Source of the DNA: Hymenobacter montanus | Lineage (GTDB): Bacteria; Bacteroidota; Bacteroidia; Cytophagales; Hymenobacteraceae | Length of the DNA: 60,712 nt | Direction: 5' to 3' | Assembly: GCF_014699115.1 (NCBI RefSeq) | Contig: NZ_JACXAD010000030.1 | Location: 1 to 60,712, forward strand | In this document: one piece after another, positions 1 to 7,906 of the stretch | Position numbering within the stretch: position 1 is the stretch's first letter | How the letters are laid out: every line of letters starts with the position of its first letter | The notes under the pieces: model-generated | What the model saw: only the letters and a program-made list of their open reading frames with translations | Database searches by the model: none | What the model was told of the DNA's origin: nothing | Program-made: the position numbers and the translations under genes

Positions 1-293
1 TCCTGCGCGGGGATCCGGACAAGAAGTACTTCTTCGACCTGGCCACCGACCGCGTGGCCCAGGACATGGCCCAGCAGTTGGGCCAGATCAAGCAGGCCAT
101 GCGCTACAGCCAGGCGTTCGTCAAGGAGATGGACATCCAGAACGGCGTCATGAGCGAGAAAGGGCAGCGGCTCCTCGCCAAATACCAAAACGGCGACTTT
201 AATGCCGTGCTCAACGAAAAGCCGCAGGCGCAGCCAGGCATCGTCGCCACTAGGAAAGCTTCCGATGATGCTTATTCCAGCCTGCTTGAGTAG
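1..293 (+). CDS. C-terminal end of an unknown protein (5' truncated)
   Basis: An open frame enters from the left edge of the window (first full codon at base 3) and stops at 291-293, giving the last 96 residues of a longer protein. The tail is hydrophilic and probably helical, with Gln/Lys-rich stretches around 'MAQQLGQIKQAMRYSQ' and a charged segment 'MSEKGQRLLAKYQNGDF'. There is no membrane segment and no motif that I recognise. The ABC-importer gene with a peptidoglycan-binding domain follows 154 bases downstream on the same strand, so the two could be functionally linked, but there is no overlap and no visible shared regulatory signal. A GTG at 54 is internal, not a start. Coding potential is fairly clear; the function is unknown. 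Confidence 0.6.
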   Translation, partial: LRGDPDKKYFFDLATDRVAQDMAQQLGQIKQAMRYSQAFVKEMDIQNGVMSEKGQRLLAKYQNGDFNAVLNEKPQAQPGIVATRKASDDAYSSLLE

Positions 294-447
294 CATCCTG
301 GAGGTAGCGTAGGCCAATGCCTTGGCAACAATGTCCAATGTCCATGAGCTGAGCCGCTTGGCATGACAGACTGCAAGGCTGCCACAATCCACATTATCAC
401 TAAAACCTGCGCCCATAGGGCGTTCCACCCTCATTGTCTTAATTAAA

Positions 448-2226
448 ATGACCACTCGCGGTAAAATATTAATCGGAGCACTTCTCGTAGTCGCTCTTTA
501 CTTCGGAATCAACAAGCTAATTTCCAGTGGCGCTATATTCAAGAAAGCGGCGACGGAGTCGGTGCTGCTCACCTCGATCGAGCTGCCGACGGCCAGCGGC
601 ACCTCCGGGGTGAACACCGTCGTGCCCCTGGCCCCGCTGCCCTCCGCCACCCCCGCCGCCACAGGCACCCCCCTGACTTGGGAAGTCATGGCCTGGAACA
701 GCCAGATGGCCGCCATGCTCGCCAACGGCGGACCCCGCACCACCGCCGGCTCGGCCATGGCCGCCCACGGCATCGACCTGCGCATCCTGCGCCAGGACGA
801 CGTGAGCAAGATGCAGGCCGACCTGGTCAAAAACGCCCTCGACCTGCAACAAAACCCCAACACCCCCGGCCTGCTCGTCAGCATCATGGGCGACGGCCTG
901 CCCGCCTTCTCCGCCGTCCAGCAACAGCTCCACAAAGCCGGCACCCAGCTCCAGCTCATCCCCTACAGCGTCGGCAAGTCCTTCGGCGAAGACAAGCTCA
1001 TGGGTCCCAAACAATGGCTCGACAACCCCAAGCTGGCCCTGGGCAAAACCATCGCCTGCTACCTGCGCGACGGCGACCAGAACATCGCCCTGAAGTGGTG
1101 CGCCGACAACGGCCTCAAGGTCAACCCCGACGAAACCACCTATGACCCCCAGGCCGTCAACTTCATGGCCGCCGCTGACTTCCTCGTCGCCGCCGAAAAG
1201 TACATCCTGGGCAAACCCGAACAGCGCGCTAAGGTCGTCGAGGGCAAGAACACCGGCGTCATGGTCGACGTGGTGGCCGACGCCGTGGCTACCTGGACCC
1301 CGGGCGACGTGAACATCGCCCGCCAGAAGGGCGGGCTGGTGAGCATCGTCTCGACCAAGGACTACTCCAACCAGATGCCCAACATCCTGGTCACCACCAA
1401 GCGCTGGTACGACGCCCATCCCAAACAGGTCGAGGGCCTGATGCTGGCCTTCGCCCAGGCCGCCGACCAGGTCAAGGCCCACCCCGAGGCCCTGGCCCGC
1501 GCCGCCGACATCTCGGCCGCCGTGTATGGCGACGCCGACAAGCCGGGGGATTACTGGCGCAAGTACTACCTGGGCGTGGCCGAGGCCGACCGCACGGGCC
1601 AGGTCGTCGAGCTCGGGGGCAGCAAGGTGTTCAACTTTGCCGACAACCTGACCTTGTTCGGGCTCAACCCGGGGGGCACCAACATCTACGCGTCGGTCTA
1701 CAAGGCTTTTGGGGATGTGCAGAGCAAGCTCTACCCCAAGGAGCTGCCGAGCTACGTGCCCCTGGAGCAGATGCTGGACCTGGCCCCGTTGCGCGCGCTG
1801 CAGGCCCGCTACCAGGGTAAGGCCGTGGCCCCGGCCGAGGGCCAGCCTTTCGCCGCGGGCGAGGAGATCCGCCGCCCGGTCAGCAAGCGCGCCTGGCACA
1901 TCGCCTTCCACTCGGGCCAGAGCACCTTCACCCCCGAGGCCGAGCGGCAGCTGCGCAGCTTGTTTGACGACCTGGTCGTGGCCGGGGGCCTGAAGGTGGC
2001 CGTGCACGGGCACACCGACAACGCGGGCGACCCGCAGGCCAACCAGCAGCTGTCCGAGGACCGGGCGATGGCCGTGCGCCGCTGGCTGGAAGCCAAGAGC
2101 CCGAGTGCGTTCCCCGAGGGGCGGATCCAGGTCTATGCCCACGGGGCCAGCGAGCCGCTGGTCAGCAACGCCACTGCGGCCGGCAAGGCCCAGAACCGGC
2201 GCGTCGAAATCGTCCTCGGTAACTAA
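448..2226 (+). CDS. Membrane-anchored ABC solute-binding protein fused to an OmpA-like domain
   Basis: 592 aa. Residues 7-24 form one hydrophobic segment that would anchor the protein in the inner membrane with the rest in the periplasm. A Pro/Thr/Ala-rich linker follows (about 45-70). Residues 70-400 look like a periplasmic binding-protein fold of the nitrate/sulfonate/phosphate group ('TWEVMAWNSQMAAML', 'VMVDVVADAVATW', 'NILVTTKRWYDAHP'). Residues 475-592 are an OmpA C-terminal domain that binds peptidoglycan, with 'VHGHTDNAGD' near 518 and the late Arg pair in 'AQNRRVEIVLGN'. The permease (2416) and ATPase (3965) downstream make it the binding component of one importer, tethered to the cell wall. 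The substrate is unknown. The gene is very rich in C-ending codons. An A-rich leader precedes ATG 448; no clear Shine-Dalgarno is seen. Confidence 0.85.
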   Translation: MTTRGKILIGALLVVALYFGINKLISSGAIFKKAATESVLLTSIELPTASGTSGVNTVVPLAPLPSATPAATGTPLTWEVMAWNSQMAAMLANGGPRTTAGSAMAAHGIDLRILRQDDVSKMQADLVKNALDLQQNPNTPGLLVSIMGDGLPAFSAVQQQLHKAGTQLQLIPYSVGKSFGEDKLMGPKQWLDNPKLALGKTIACYLRDGDQNIALKWCADNGLKVNPDETTYDPQAVNFMAAADFLVAAEKYILGKPEQRAKVVEGKNTGVMVDVVADAVATWTPGDVNIARQKGGLVSIVSTKDYSNQMPNILVTTKRWYDAHPKQVEGLMLAFAQAADQVKAHPEALARAADISAAVYGDADKPGDYWRKYYLGVAEADRTGQVVELGGSKVFNFADNLTLFGLNPGGTNIYASVYKAFGDVQSKLYPKELPSYVPLEQMLDLAPLRALQARYQGKAVAPAEGQPFAAGEEIRRPVSKRAWHIAFHSGQSTFTPEAERQLRSLFDDLVVAGGLKVAVHGHTDNAGDPQANQQLSEDRAMAVRRWLEAKSPSAFPEGRIQVYAHGASEPLVSNATAAGKAQNRRVEIVLGN

Positions 2227-2236
2227 GCCCGCCGCC

Positions 2237-2290
2237 TTTCCCACCGTGGCTTCCGCTCCGCGGGCGAGAGCAGGAAGCCACGGCGGGAAA
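2237..2290 (+). terminator. 18-bp stem-loop between binding protein and permease genes
   Basis: 2237-2254 and 2273-2290 are inverted repeats of 18 bases with one G-T mismatch; the loop is 18 nt. It begins 11 bases after the stop codon of the binding-protein gene. No T run follows, so it may stabilise the upstream mRNA or attenuate expression of the permease rather than end transcription. This would fit a need for more binding protein than permease. Confidence 0.5.
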
Positions 2291-2415
2291 GACCAGCTTA
2301 CCCCCGCCGTATTTTCACTAAGCAGGCTGACCATCCTTTAACATTCCCGTCCCGCTTCCCCGCTTGGTCGACTTCTCGGCCAGTAGCGAATGGAGACCGG
2401 GCGGTCCTCTTCGCC

Positions 2416-3192
2416 ATGAAAGAGCTGTTCTCCCCTAATGCCAAGCCGCGCCCAGCGGTCTTCCTGCCCATGGTCGGGTGCCAGGTCCTGCTCTTGCTGC
2501 TGCTGTGGCTGTTCTACCCCCTGCAACTCTTCCCCAGCCTGGGCGAGGTCCTCGCCGCCCTGCAAGACCTGCTCACCACCCAGGGCCTGCTCCAAGAACT
2601 CTGGGCCAGCCTCACCTGCGCCCTCGGCGCCCTGGCCCTGGCCACCCTGCTGGCCCTGCTGCTGGCCTACCTCACCGCCCTGCCCTTCTTCCGCCCCCTG
2701 GCCTATGCCGCCTCCAAGATGCGCTACCTCACCCTGACCGGCCTGACCTTCTTCATGGCCCTGCTGCTCAGCTCCGGCCACCAGGTCAAGCTCGCCGTCC
2801 TCGTCTTCGCCGCCACCGTCTACCTGGTCACGGGCATGACCAGCGTCATGCTCAGCACCTCCCAGGAAGAAATGGACCACGCCCGCACCCTGGGCATGGG
2901 CGAGTGGCGCAGCTTTCTGGAAGTAGTTGTGCGTGGCAAGCTGGCCGACATGCTCGAGGTTGTGCGCCAGAACTTCGCCATCATCTGGACCCTGATCACG
3001 CTGGTCGAGACCCTGTATCAGTCCGAGGGCGGCATCGGCCTGCTGCTTTACAAGCAGAACCGCTACCTGCACCTGGACGGCGTGCTGGCCATTCAGCTCG
3101 TGATTCTGGCCACCGGCGCCACCCAGGACTATGTCTTCTCTCTGCTCCGACGCGTCTTCTTTCCCTACGCTCAACTTTCTGTGGCCAAGTAA
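2416..3192 (+). CDS. ABC transporter permease (nitrate/taurine/phosphonate type)
   Basis: 258 aa, almost wholly hydrophobic, with about six membrane helices. The cytoplasmic coupling loop (EAA loop) is at about 150-180: 'EEMDHARTLGMGEWRSF' followed by a small residue and a basic patch. This loop contacts the ATPase. The length is typical of the single-domain permeases (BPD_transp_1) that work with SsuB/TauB-like ATPases. It is the membrane channel for the OmpA-fused binding protein upstream (190-base spacer with a hairpin). The matching ATPase is 770 bases downstream, separated by a transposase with REP elements. The ATG at 2416 is the first in-frame Met before the hydrophobic core. Confidence 0.85.
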   Translation: MKELFSPNAKPRPAVFLPMVGCQVLLLLLLWLFYPLQLFPSLGEVLAALQDLLTTQGLLQELWASLTCALGALALATLLALLLAYLTALPFFRPLAYAASKMRYLTLTGLTFFMALLLSSGHQVKLAVLVFAATVYLVTGMTSVMLSTSQEEMDHARTLGMGEWRSFLEVVVRGKLADMLEVVRQNFAIIWTLITLVETLYQSEGGIGLLLYKQNRYLHLDGVLAIQLVILATGATQDYVFSLLRRVFFPYAQLSVAK

Positions 3193-3244
3193 TGGCCTCT
3201 ATTGAGGGCTGGGGTGGGCAGCAGTAGTTGAATTATCGTTTACT

Positions 3245-3265
3245 CGCGGACTCGCAAAGTCCGCG
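3245..3265. repeat. REP palindrome, copy 1
   Basis: Perfect 8-bp arms CGCGGACT (3245-3252) and AGTCCGCG (3258-3265) around a 5-nt loop. The same motif recurs twice on the other side of the transposase gene. Copy 1 flanks the 3' end of the transposase, as expected for REP elements mobilised by a RAYT enzyme. Confidence 0.8.
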
Positions 3266-3866
3266 TTACGGGGCTAGGTACGTGTGCGGCCATTGCCCCC
3301 ACTCATCTACTAAGCCGGCTTTCACTGGGTTCTCTAGCACGTAGTTGATGATGCGCTCTAACTCTCCCGGGCGGACTACATGGTCATAGCTCTCGGGCTG
3401 CCAAAATGTCCCGCTGCGGGCCAGCAGCTTGTTGGCTTGCGTGGCGGTATACCCCTTCAATCGCTGCATAGTCCTAATCAGGGGTGGGGCGGTCTCCGGC
3501 AACTCCACTACCATATGGACATGGTTTGGCATCAGGCAATAGCAGCGCAAGTCGTAGTTTTTCCATGAAAGTAATGCAGCGACTGCGCCACCAGCCCCGC
3601 GATAGCAGGGTGCCGCAGCCACGTCGGGCCGAACTCCCCCTTAGCCAGCTGTGTGTCGAAGCACCCGAAGTATTTTTTCTGCTCGGCGTAGGCCTGGGCG
3701 GAATCTAACGTGAGGCGATTTAGGCCCAAGTCCGTTTCGGCCTGAAGCTGGGCTATCACCTCGCGGGGCAGGCTGCCCGCTAGCCGAAACGTGAGAAAAA
3801 TCGCCTCGCCCGCCGGCAAGCGATGAGGCAGATTCCGCTTATAGTAAATCAAGTTCGACACAAGGG
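3266..3866 (-). pseudogene. REP-associated tyrosine transposase (RAYT), frameshifted
   Basis: Two overlapping minus-strand frames make one Y1-transposase. The N-terminal frame contains 'RNLPHRLPAGEAIFLTFRLA' and runs to 'LVAQSLHYFHGK'. The C-terminal frame continues 'NYDLRCYCLMPNHVHMVVEL'. The HUH motif (His-Val-His) and a following 'SYDHVVRPGELERIINYV' segment with the probable catalytic Tyr are both present. The frames join at a five-A run (T run at 3558-3562 on the plus strand) by a -1 shift, so the copy is inactive unless ribosomes slip there; the local sequence is not an ideal slippery heptamer. The start is taken as GTG near 3866, because a longer reading would translate the REP itself. 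RAYT enzymes nick and move REP palindromes as single strands. Confidence 0.85.
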
Positions 3867-3879
3867 CAAGATAGCCCCC

Positions 3880-3905
3880 GTAGCGTGGACTCTGCGAGTC
3901 CGCGC
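3880..3905. repeat. REP palindrome, copy 2 (inverted relative to copy 3)
   Basis: Imperfect palindrome with GTGGACT/AGTCCGC arms. 3880-3904 is the reverse complement of most of 3936-3960. With copy 3 it forms a BIME-like inverted pair just upstream of the transposase start and just before the ABC ATPase gene. Confidence 0.8.
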
Positions 3906-3933
3906 GTTGCACCACCCGTCTTCAATCCCTTTA

Positions 3934-3960
3934 CTCGCGGACTCGCAGAGTCCACGCTAC
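3934..3960. repeat. REP palindrome, copy 3
   Basis: Contains the sequence CGCGGACTCGCAGAGTCC, with arms that pair across a 4-nt loop. It ends five bases before the ATG of the ABC ATPase (3965), so it overlaps the place where a ribosome-binding region would be and probably affects expression of that gene. Confidence 0.8.
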
Positions 3961-3964
3961 TGCT

Positions 3965-4795
3965 ATGACTGCTCATACCTACGATTACAAAGACCCCATC
4001 CTCACTCTAAGCGGCATCTCCATGGCCTTCGAGGGCGAAGTCGTTCTGCGCGACATCAGCGCCCAAATCCTCGACGTAACCCGTCCGGGTATGAGCCAGG
4101 GCCAGGTATTGGGCTTCTACGGCCGCTCGGGCATCGGCAAGTCGGTGCTGTGCCGCATCATGGCGGGGCTGATTGCGCCCAGCGCGGGCACCGTGGCAGT
4201 GGGCCCGGCCCAGCAAGCCGTGCTGCCCGGAATGGTTGGCTTCGTGCAGCAGCGCTACCCGCTATTTAACCACCGCACCCTGTACGATAACCTGCTGCTG
4301 GCCGCCGCGCGTAAGCATGCCCCCGCGGCGGCCCGCCAGCACGTCGATGCCTACCTGGAGCGGTTCTGCCTCGCGCCCCACCGCCGGAAGTACCCGGCCC
4401 AGCTCTCGGGCGGGCAGCGGCAGCGGGCCGCCATTGCCCAGCAGCTGCTCTGCTCCGAACACCTGATTCTGCTCGATGAGCCCTTCTCCGGGCTCGACGT
4501 GGCCATGATTGACGAGGTGAAGAAAATAATAATCGAGGTGACAACCATGGACGAGCTGAACACCGTCATCATCGTCTCCCACGACATCGTGACCACCACC
4601 GCCCTGGCCGACCGCCTCTGGCTATTGGGCTACGAGCGCGACGCGGCCGGGGCCCTCGTGCCGGGCGCCACCATCAGCCCCCAGCACCAGTACAACCTGG
4701 CCGAAATGGGCCTCGCCTGGCACGAAAACGTGGAAGCCGAGCCGGTGTTTGGGCAGTTCGTGGAGCACATCAAGAATGAGATTCGGGGGAGTTAG
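3965..4795 (+). CDS. ABC transporter ATP-binding protein
   Basis: 276 aa cytoplasmic ATPase. Walker A 'GRSGIGKS' (about 53-60), Q-loop 'GFVQQRYPLF', signature 'LSGGQRQR' (about 146), Walker B with catalytic Glu 'LILLDEPFSGLD' and switch His 'VSHD' are all intact, so it should hydrolyse ATP. The closest families are the SsuB/TauB/phosphonate ATPases that energise nitrate-, sulfonate- or phosphate-type importers. It is the likely partner of the permease at 2416 and the OmpA-fused binding protein at 448. The RAYT/REP insertion separates it from them, so it may rely on its own promoter or on REP-modulated read-through. The ATG lies 4 bases after a REP palindrome. The end overlaps the minus-strand gene at 4792 by four bases. 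Confidence 0.88.
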   Translation: MTAHTYDYKDPILTLSGISMAFEGEVVLRDISAQILDVTRPGMSQGQVLGFYGRSGIGKSVLCRIMAGLIAPSAGTVAVGPAQQAVLPGMVGFVQQRYPLFNHRTLYDNLLLAAARKHAPAAARQHVDAYLERFCLAPHRRKYPAQLSGGQRQRAAIAQQLLCSEHLILLDEPFSGLDVAMIDEVKKIIIEVTTMDELNTVIIVSHDIVTTTALADRLWLLGYERDAAGALVPGATISPQHQYNLAEMGLAWHENVEAEPVFGQFVEHIKNEIRGS

Positions 4796-5409
4796 CGAAT
4801 CTCGCGTACTTGCCAATCAGGTGGAAGACGGTTGGAAAGATTGTAAAGAGTGAACAGCAGACCCCATCTATTCAAGGCCGCAGATAGCCGCTGGTCTAAC
4901 GTGGTTTTGAGCTGTTGATGTACGAGTCGGCGCAACGTACGCTTGCTACCAACAATAGGAACTGGTTCTTCTGGTGGTTCAATTAAAAATAGAATCACCT
5001 CGATAGCTGGCTTCTGCGTCATACAAGCCATCGGCCGCAACGAATCATCGCCTAAACGCTCGGCCAAGGTCAGGCCAGCTAGCGTACCGACGGTTTTCAA
5101 TAGGAGCGTTTTATAAAGCTCAGTCTCACGGTCACCCTTCGCTATTTTTCGCTTTCGGTCGTCCTTTACTTCAATAAGTTGAAGACGCTTAGGTTTACCA
5201 GGCAGTCGGCATACAATATCCATTGCCCGAATACCTTGTGCATCATCATCGGCCGATTCTTCTCCTAAGATAATGCGCCGATAAAAGCCCGCTTCTTCAT
5301 CTATGGATGAATCTTCCTCTTGGTCATACTTTACTACCTTCCAATTTGATGGAAAATCAAATACCAAGCATTCACCCGTTTCCTTGTTTTTCTCAACGAT
5401 TTTCGGCAT
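4792..5409 (-). CDS. Possible PD-(D/E)XK nuclease partner of an AAA ATPase
   Basis: 205 aa, not recognised as a named family. Asp64 ('RAMDIVCRL') followed 16 residues later by Glu80-Val-Lys82 ('LIEVKDDRKRK') fits the spacing and chemistry of a PD-(D/E)XK nuclease core: a beta-strand Asp and then hydrophobic-E-x-K. No signal peptide or membrane helix. The start (ATG 5409-5407) overlaps the last 17 bases of the ATPase gene upstream, which indicates translational coupling and a two-protein system. The DNA is visibly AT-richer than its surroundings, consistent with recent transfer. Nuclease activity is inferred from the motif only; a regulatory or substrate-binding role is an alternative. Confidence 0.6.
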   Translation of the reverse strand: MPKIVEKNKETGECLVFDFPSNWKVVKYDQEEDSSIDEEAGFYRRIILGEESADDDAQGIRAMDIVCRLPGKPKRLQLIEVKDDRKRKIAKGDRETELYKTLLLKTVGTLAGLTLAERLGDDSLRPMACMTQKPAIEVILFLIEPPEEPVPIVGSKRTLRRLVHQQLKTTLDQRLSAALNRWGLLFTLYNLSNRLPPDWQVREIR

Positions 5410-6490
5410 GGCGCTCCTGGTCTTCCCGAACGAAAATCTCTTCTAAGTCATCGGCTTGTTCTAGCTCAACTTCTAGCGCAACCACATCAGGCAAATACTC
5501 AAAGTTATGGGCAGTAACAACGGTGGTAGAATACCCGGGCTGCGCGTTCAACCCAAAATACTTTATCGGCAGCAGCTTAGCGTCTTTCTGTCGCGACAGG
5601 ATGTGAAATTCTTTTAGCAAACCCATACTGTGCGTGGCTAAAATTATTTGAAATCCTTGGCGTGCTAATTCAGCTAATACCGTTGCCATTTCTCGCAGCA
5701 GCTTAGGGTTTAAGTTAGCCTCGGGTTCATCCCAGAAAAGCACATTCTCAGGTGTTAATACACCATTGCGCAGTAACCTTTCCAACATTGCAAATTTGCG
5801 AATACCTTCAGCAACCATATTCATTTCTAAGCGCCCTGAATTGGAAATCAAATAAAATCTCTCCCCTTCCAATTCTATCCGACCACCTAAAATTCTCTCC
5901 AGCGATTTCAGGGCTTTTGAGGCAACTGGGTTTAACTCACGCAGAGGGATTTCATTTAGCAAATCTAGAAGCGAAGGATAAGTATCATCTATTGGTAGGA
6001 GACGCTTTTCATAAATTGCCCGTAACCATGCCAAAGTGAGTACCTCTTTAGGTGGAATAAAAATGGCACGAGATAAATCGGTTTGCTTCGGATATTTTTT
6101 TACGCTGACAGGCTGCTTACCGCCCGGGGTAGGATTTTTAGCAGTAGACAAAAAATTAAAAACAAGATTTTCAATAGAAGAGCCTTTGAATTCAGCAGTT
6201 ATTGAAGCCGGATTCTTTTCCGTTCCCCATCGCACGAGCTTTCCTAGTTCTTCTGGTTGCAAAACGTCTTTCAGGCGTTGGGATAAGTAGACCTCCCAAT
6301 TACGGGGCCCTGGTGCTAAGATTTCATCACCCAAAATTCTTGCCGTCACCCGAGCAGCTACATACCCTAGCTTCAGCACATGGCTTTTACCAGTGCCGTT
6401 AGTTCCGACAATCACATTCAGCCCCTGCACGAACTCAAAGTCGGCATCGGCGAAAACAGTAAAATTCTTGAGGTGGAGGCGCTTTAGCAT
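5393..6490 (-). CDS. OLD/ABC-type AAA ATPase (AAA_21-like)
   Basis: 365 aa from ATG 6490 (an earlier TTG at 6496 adds two residues). It begins with 'LKRLHLKNFTVFADADFEF', the N-terminal strand typical of SMC/RecF/OLD-like ATPases, then Walker A 'GTNGTGKS' (29-36), Walker B 'NVLFWDEPEANLNP' (about 250) and a switch His in 'ILATHSMGLLKEF'. Such ATPases act as stand-alone sensors or motors beside an effector nuclease in many phage-defence cassettes (OLD, Septu, PARIS and similar). It has no TOPRIM nuclease of its own, so the small overlapping downstream gene is probably the effector. It is transcribed away from the NtrC-type regulator at 6541. Base composition is AT-rich compared with both flanks. 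Confidence 0.82.
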   Translation of the reverse strand: MLKRLHLKNFTVFADADFEFVQGLNVIVGTNGTGKSHVLKLGYVAARVTARILGDEILAPGPRNWEVYLSQRLKDVLQPEELGKLVRWGTEKNPASITAEFKGSSIENLVFNFLSTAKNPTPGGKQPVSVKKYPKQTDLSRAIFIPPKEVLTLAWLRAIYEKRLLPIDDTYPSLLDLLNEIPLRELNPVASKALKSLERILGGRIELEGERFYLISNSGRLEMNMVAEGIRKFAMLERLLRNGVLTPENVLFWDEPEANLNPKLLREMATVLAELARQGFQIILATHSMGLLKEFHILSRQKDAKLLPIKYFGLNAQPGYSTTVVTAHNFEYLPDVVALEVELEQADDLEEIFVREDQERHAENR

Positions 6491-6540
6491 AGCCAAAACT
6501 ACGTAATTGCGGCCCCATTCGGCTAATCCTTCCTATAATA

Positions 6541-7896
6541 ATGCCCACCGGTACCCTGCTCATCATCGACGACGAAACCCGCCTCCGCCAGCTGCTGGCC
6601 CAGGTGCTGGAGCTGGAAGGCTACACCGTGCTGCAAGCACCCGATGCCCACCGCGGCCTGGAGCTGCTCCAGCAACACGCCGACGACGTACTGCTGGTGC
6701 TTTCCGACGTGAAACTGCCCGATGGCCACGGCGTAGATCTGCTGCCCCGCTACAAAGCGGCCGCGCCCGATGCCGAGGTAGTGCTGCTCACCGCCTACGG
6801 CACCATTCCCGACGGCGTGAAGGCCATGAAGCTAGGGGCCTTTGATTACCTCACCAAGGGCGATTTTGAGCAACAGCTGGTGGTGGTAGTGGACCGCGCC
6901 GCCGAAAAATCCCGCCTGAAAAAGCGCGTGACCGAGCTGGAACGCCGCGTGGGCCAACACTATACGTTCGAGGCTATGATTGGCGAATCGCCGGAGCTCA
7001 AGCGGGTGCAGAAGCTGGCCCAGCAAGTGGCCCCCACCGACTCGACGGTGCTGCTGGAAGGGCCTACGGGCAGCGGCAAGGAGCTCTTTGCCCAGGCCAT
7101 TCACCAGGCCAGCGGACGCCGGGGCAAGGCTTTCGTGGCCGTCAACTGCAGCGCCTTCCCGAAGGATTTGCTCGAGTCGGAGCTGTTTGGCTACAGGAAG
7201 GGGGCCTTCACCGGCGCGCTCACCGACAAGAAGGGCCTGCTGGAAGAAGCCAACGGCGGCACCCTGTTTCTGGACGAAATCGGCGAGTTGGAACTCAACG
7301 TACAGGCTAAATTTCTGCGGGTGCTCGAGATGCAGCAGTTCACCAAGCTCGGCGACACCAAACCCACCACGGTGAACATCCGCCTGGTGGCCGCCACCAA
7401 CCGCAACCTCAAGCAGGAAGCAGCCGAGGGCCGGTTCCGGCCCGACTTGTACTACCGCTTGTCGGTGTTCACCATCAACGTGCCGCCGCTCAAAGACCGG
7501 CCCGCTGACGTGCTCCCGCTGGCCCGGCACTTCCTGCAGTACTTCGCCGCCCGGCTCAGTAAGCGCCTGCCCGGGCTTGCTCCCGAGTGCCTGCAGCTCT
7601 TACAGCACTACGCCTGGCCCGGCAACGTGCGCGAGCTGAAGAACGTGCTGGAGCGCGCCGCCATCCTGGCCCCCGCCGGGGAGCCGCTGGCCGCCGATTT
7701 CCTGCCCGATGAGTTCCACGCCCTCAACCGGCCGGCCCGCCCCGGCACCGCCGACGACAGCCTGCGGGCGCTGGAAGCCCGCCACATCGGCAAGCTGATG
7801 GGCGAGCTGGAGGGCAACAAGCCGGAAGTAGCCAAGCGCCTGGGCATCGGGCTGACGACCCTGTACCGCAAGCTGCAGGAATATGAGCTGGAGTAA
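6541..7896 (+). CDS. Sigma-54-dependent response regulator (NtrC family)
   Basis: 451 aa. Receiver domain 1-120 with Asp10/Asp11, phospho-acceptor Asp56 ('LSDVKLPDG'), Thr in 'LLTAYG' and Lys in 'YLTKGD'. AAA+ domain about 140-380 with Walker A 'GPTGSGKE', the sigma-54 contact loop 'GAFTGA' (about 221), Walker B 'GGTLFLDEIGEL' and the arginine-finger region. Fis-type helix-turn-helix at 410-450 ('EVAKRLGIGLTTLYRKLQEY'). It activates promoters read by sigma-54 RNA polymerase after phosphorylation, most likely by the kinase encoded next (8069). The 172-base spacer between them holds a MITE-like inverted repeat. No clear -24/-12 promoter was found in the window, so its targets are unknown. Confidence 0.93.
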   Translation: MPTGTLLIIDDETRLRQLLAQVLELEGYTVLQAPDAHRGLELLQQHADDVLLVLSDVKLPDGHGVDLLPRYKAAAPDAEVVLLTAYGTIPDGVKAMKLGAFDYLTKGDFEQQLVVVVDRAAEKSRLKKRVTELERRVGQHYTFEAMIGESPELKRVQKLAQQVAPTDSTVLLEGPTGSGKELFAQAIHQASGRRGKAFVAVNCSAFPKDLLESELFGYRKGAFTGALTDKKGLLEEANGGTLFLDEIGELELNVQAKFLRVLEMQQFTKLGDTKPTTVNIRLVAATNRNLKQEAAEGRFRPDLYYRLSVFTINVPPLKDRPADVLPLARHFLQYFAARLSKRLPGLAPECLQLLQHYAWPGNVRELKNVLERAAILAPAGEPLAADFLPDEFHALNRPARPGTADDSLRALEARHIGKLMGELEGNKPEVAKRLGIGLTTLYRKLQEYELE

Positions 7897-7906
7897 TGCT
7901 CCGGCA

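Noticed and set aside
517..2334. Long minus-strand open frame opposite the OmpA-fused binding-protein gene
   Set aside because: It mirrors a GC-rich real gene, has low-complexity Gly/Val/Leu composition and no family motif; the plus strand has clear domain signatures.
3558..3568. Programmed -1 frameshift in the RAYT
   Set aside because: The zero-frame codons do not form a good X XXY YYZ heptamer and no downstream pseudoknot is evident; a simple indel is more likely.
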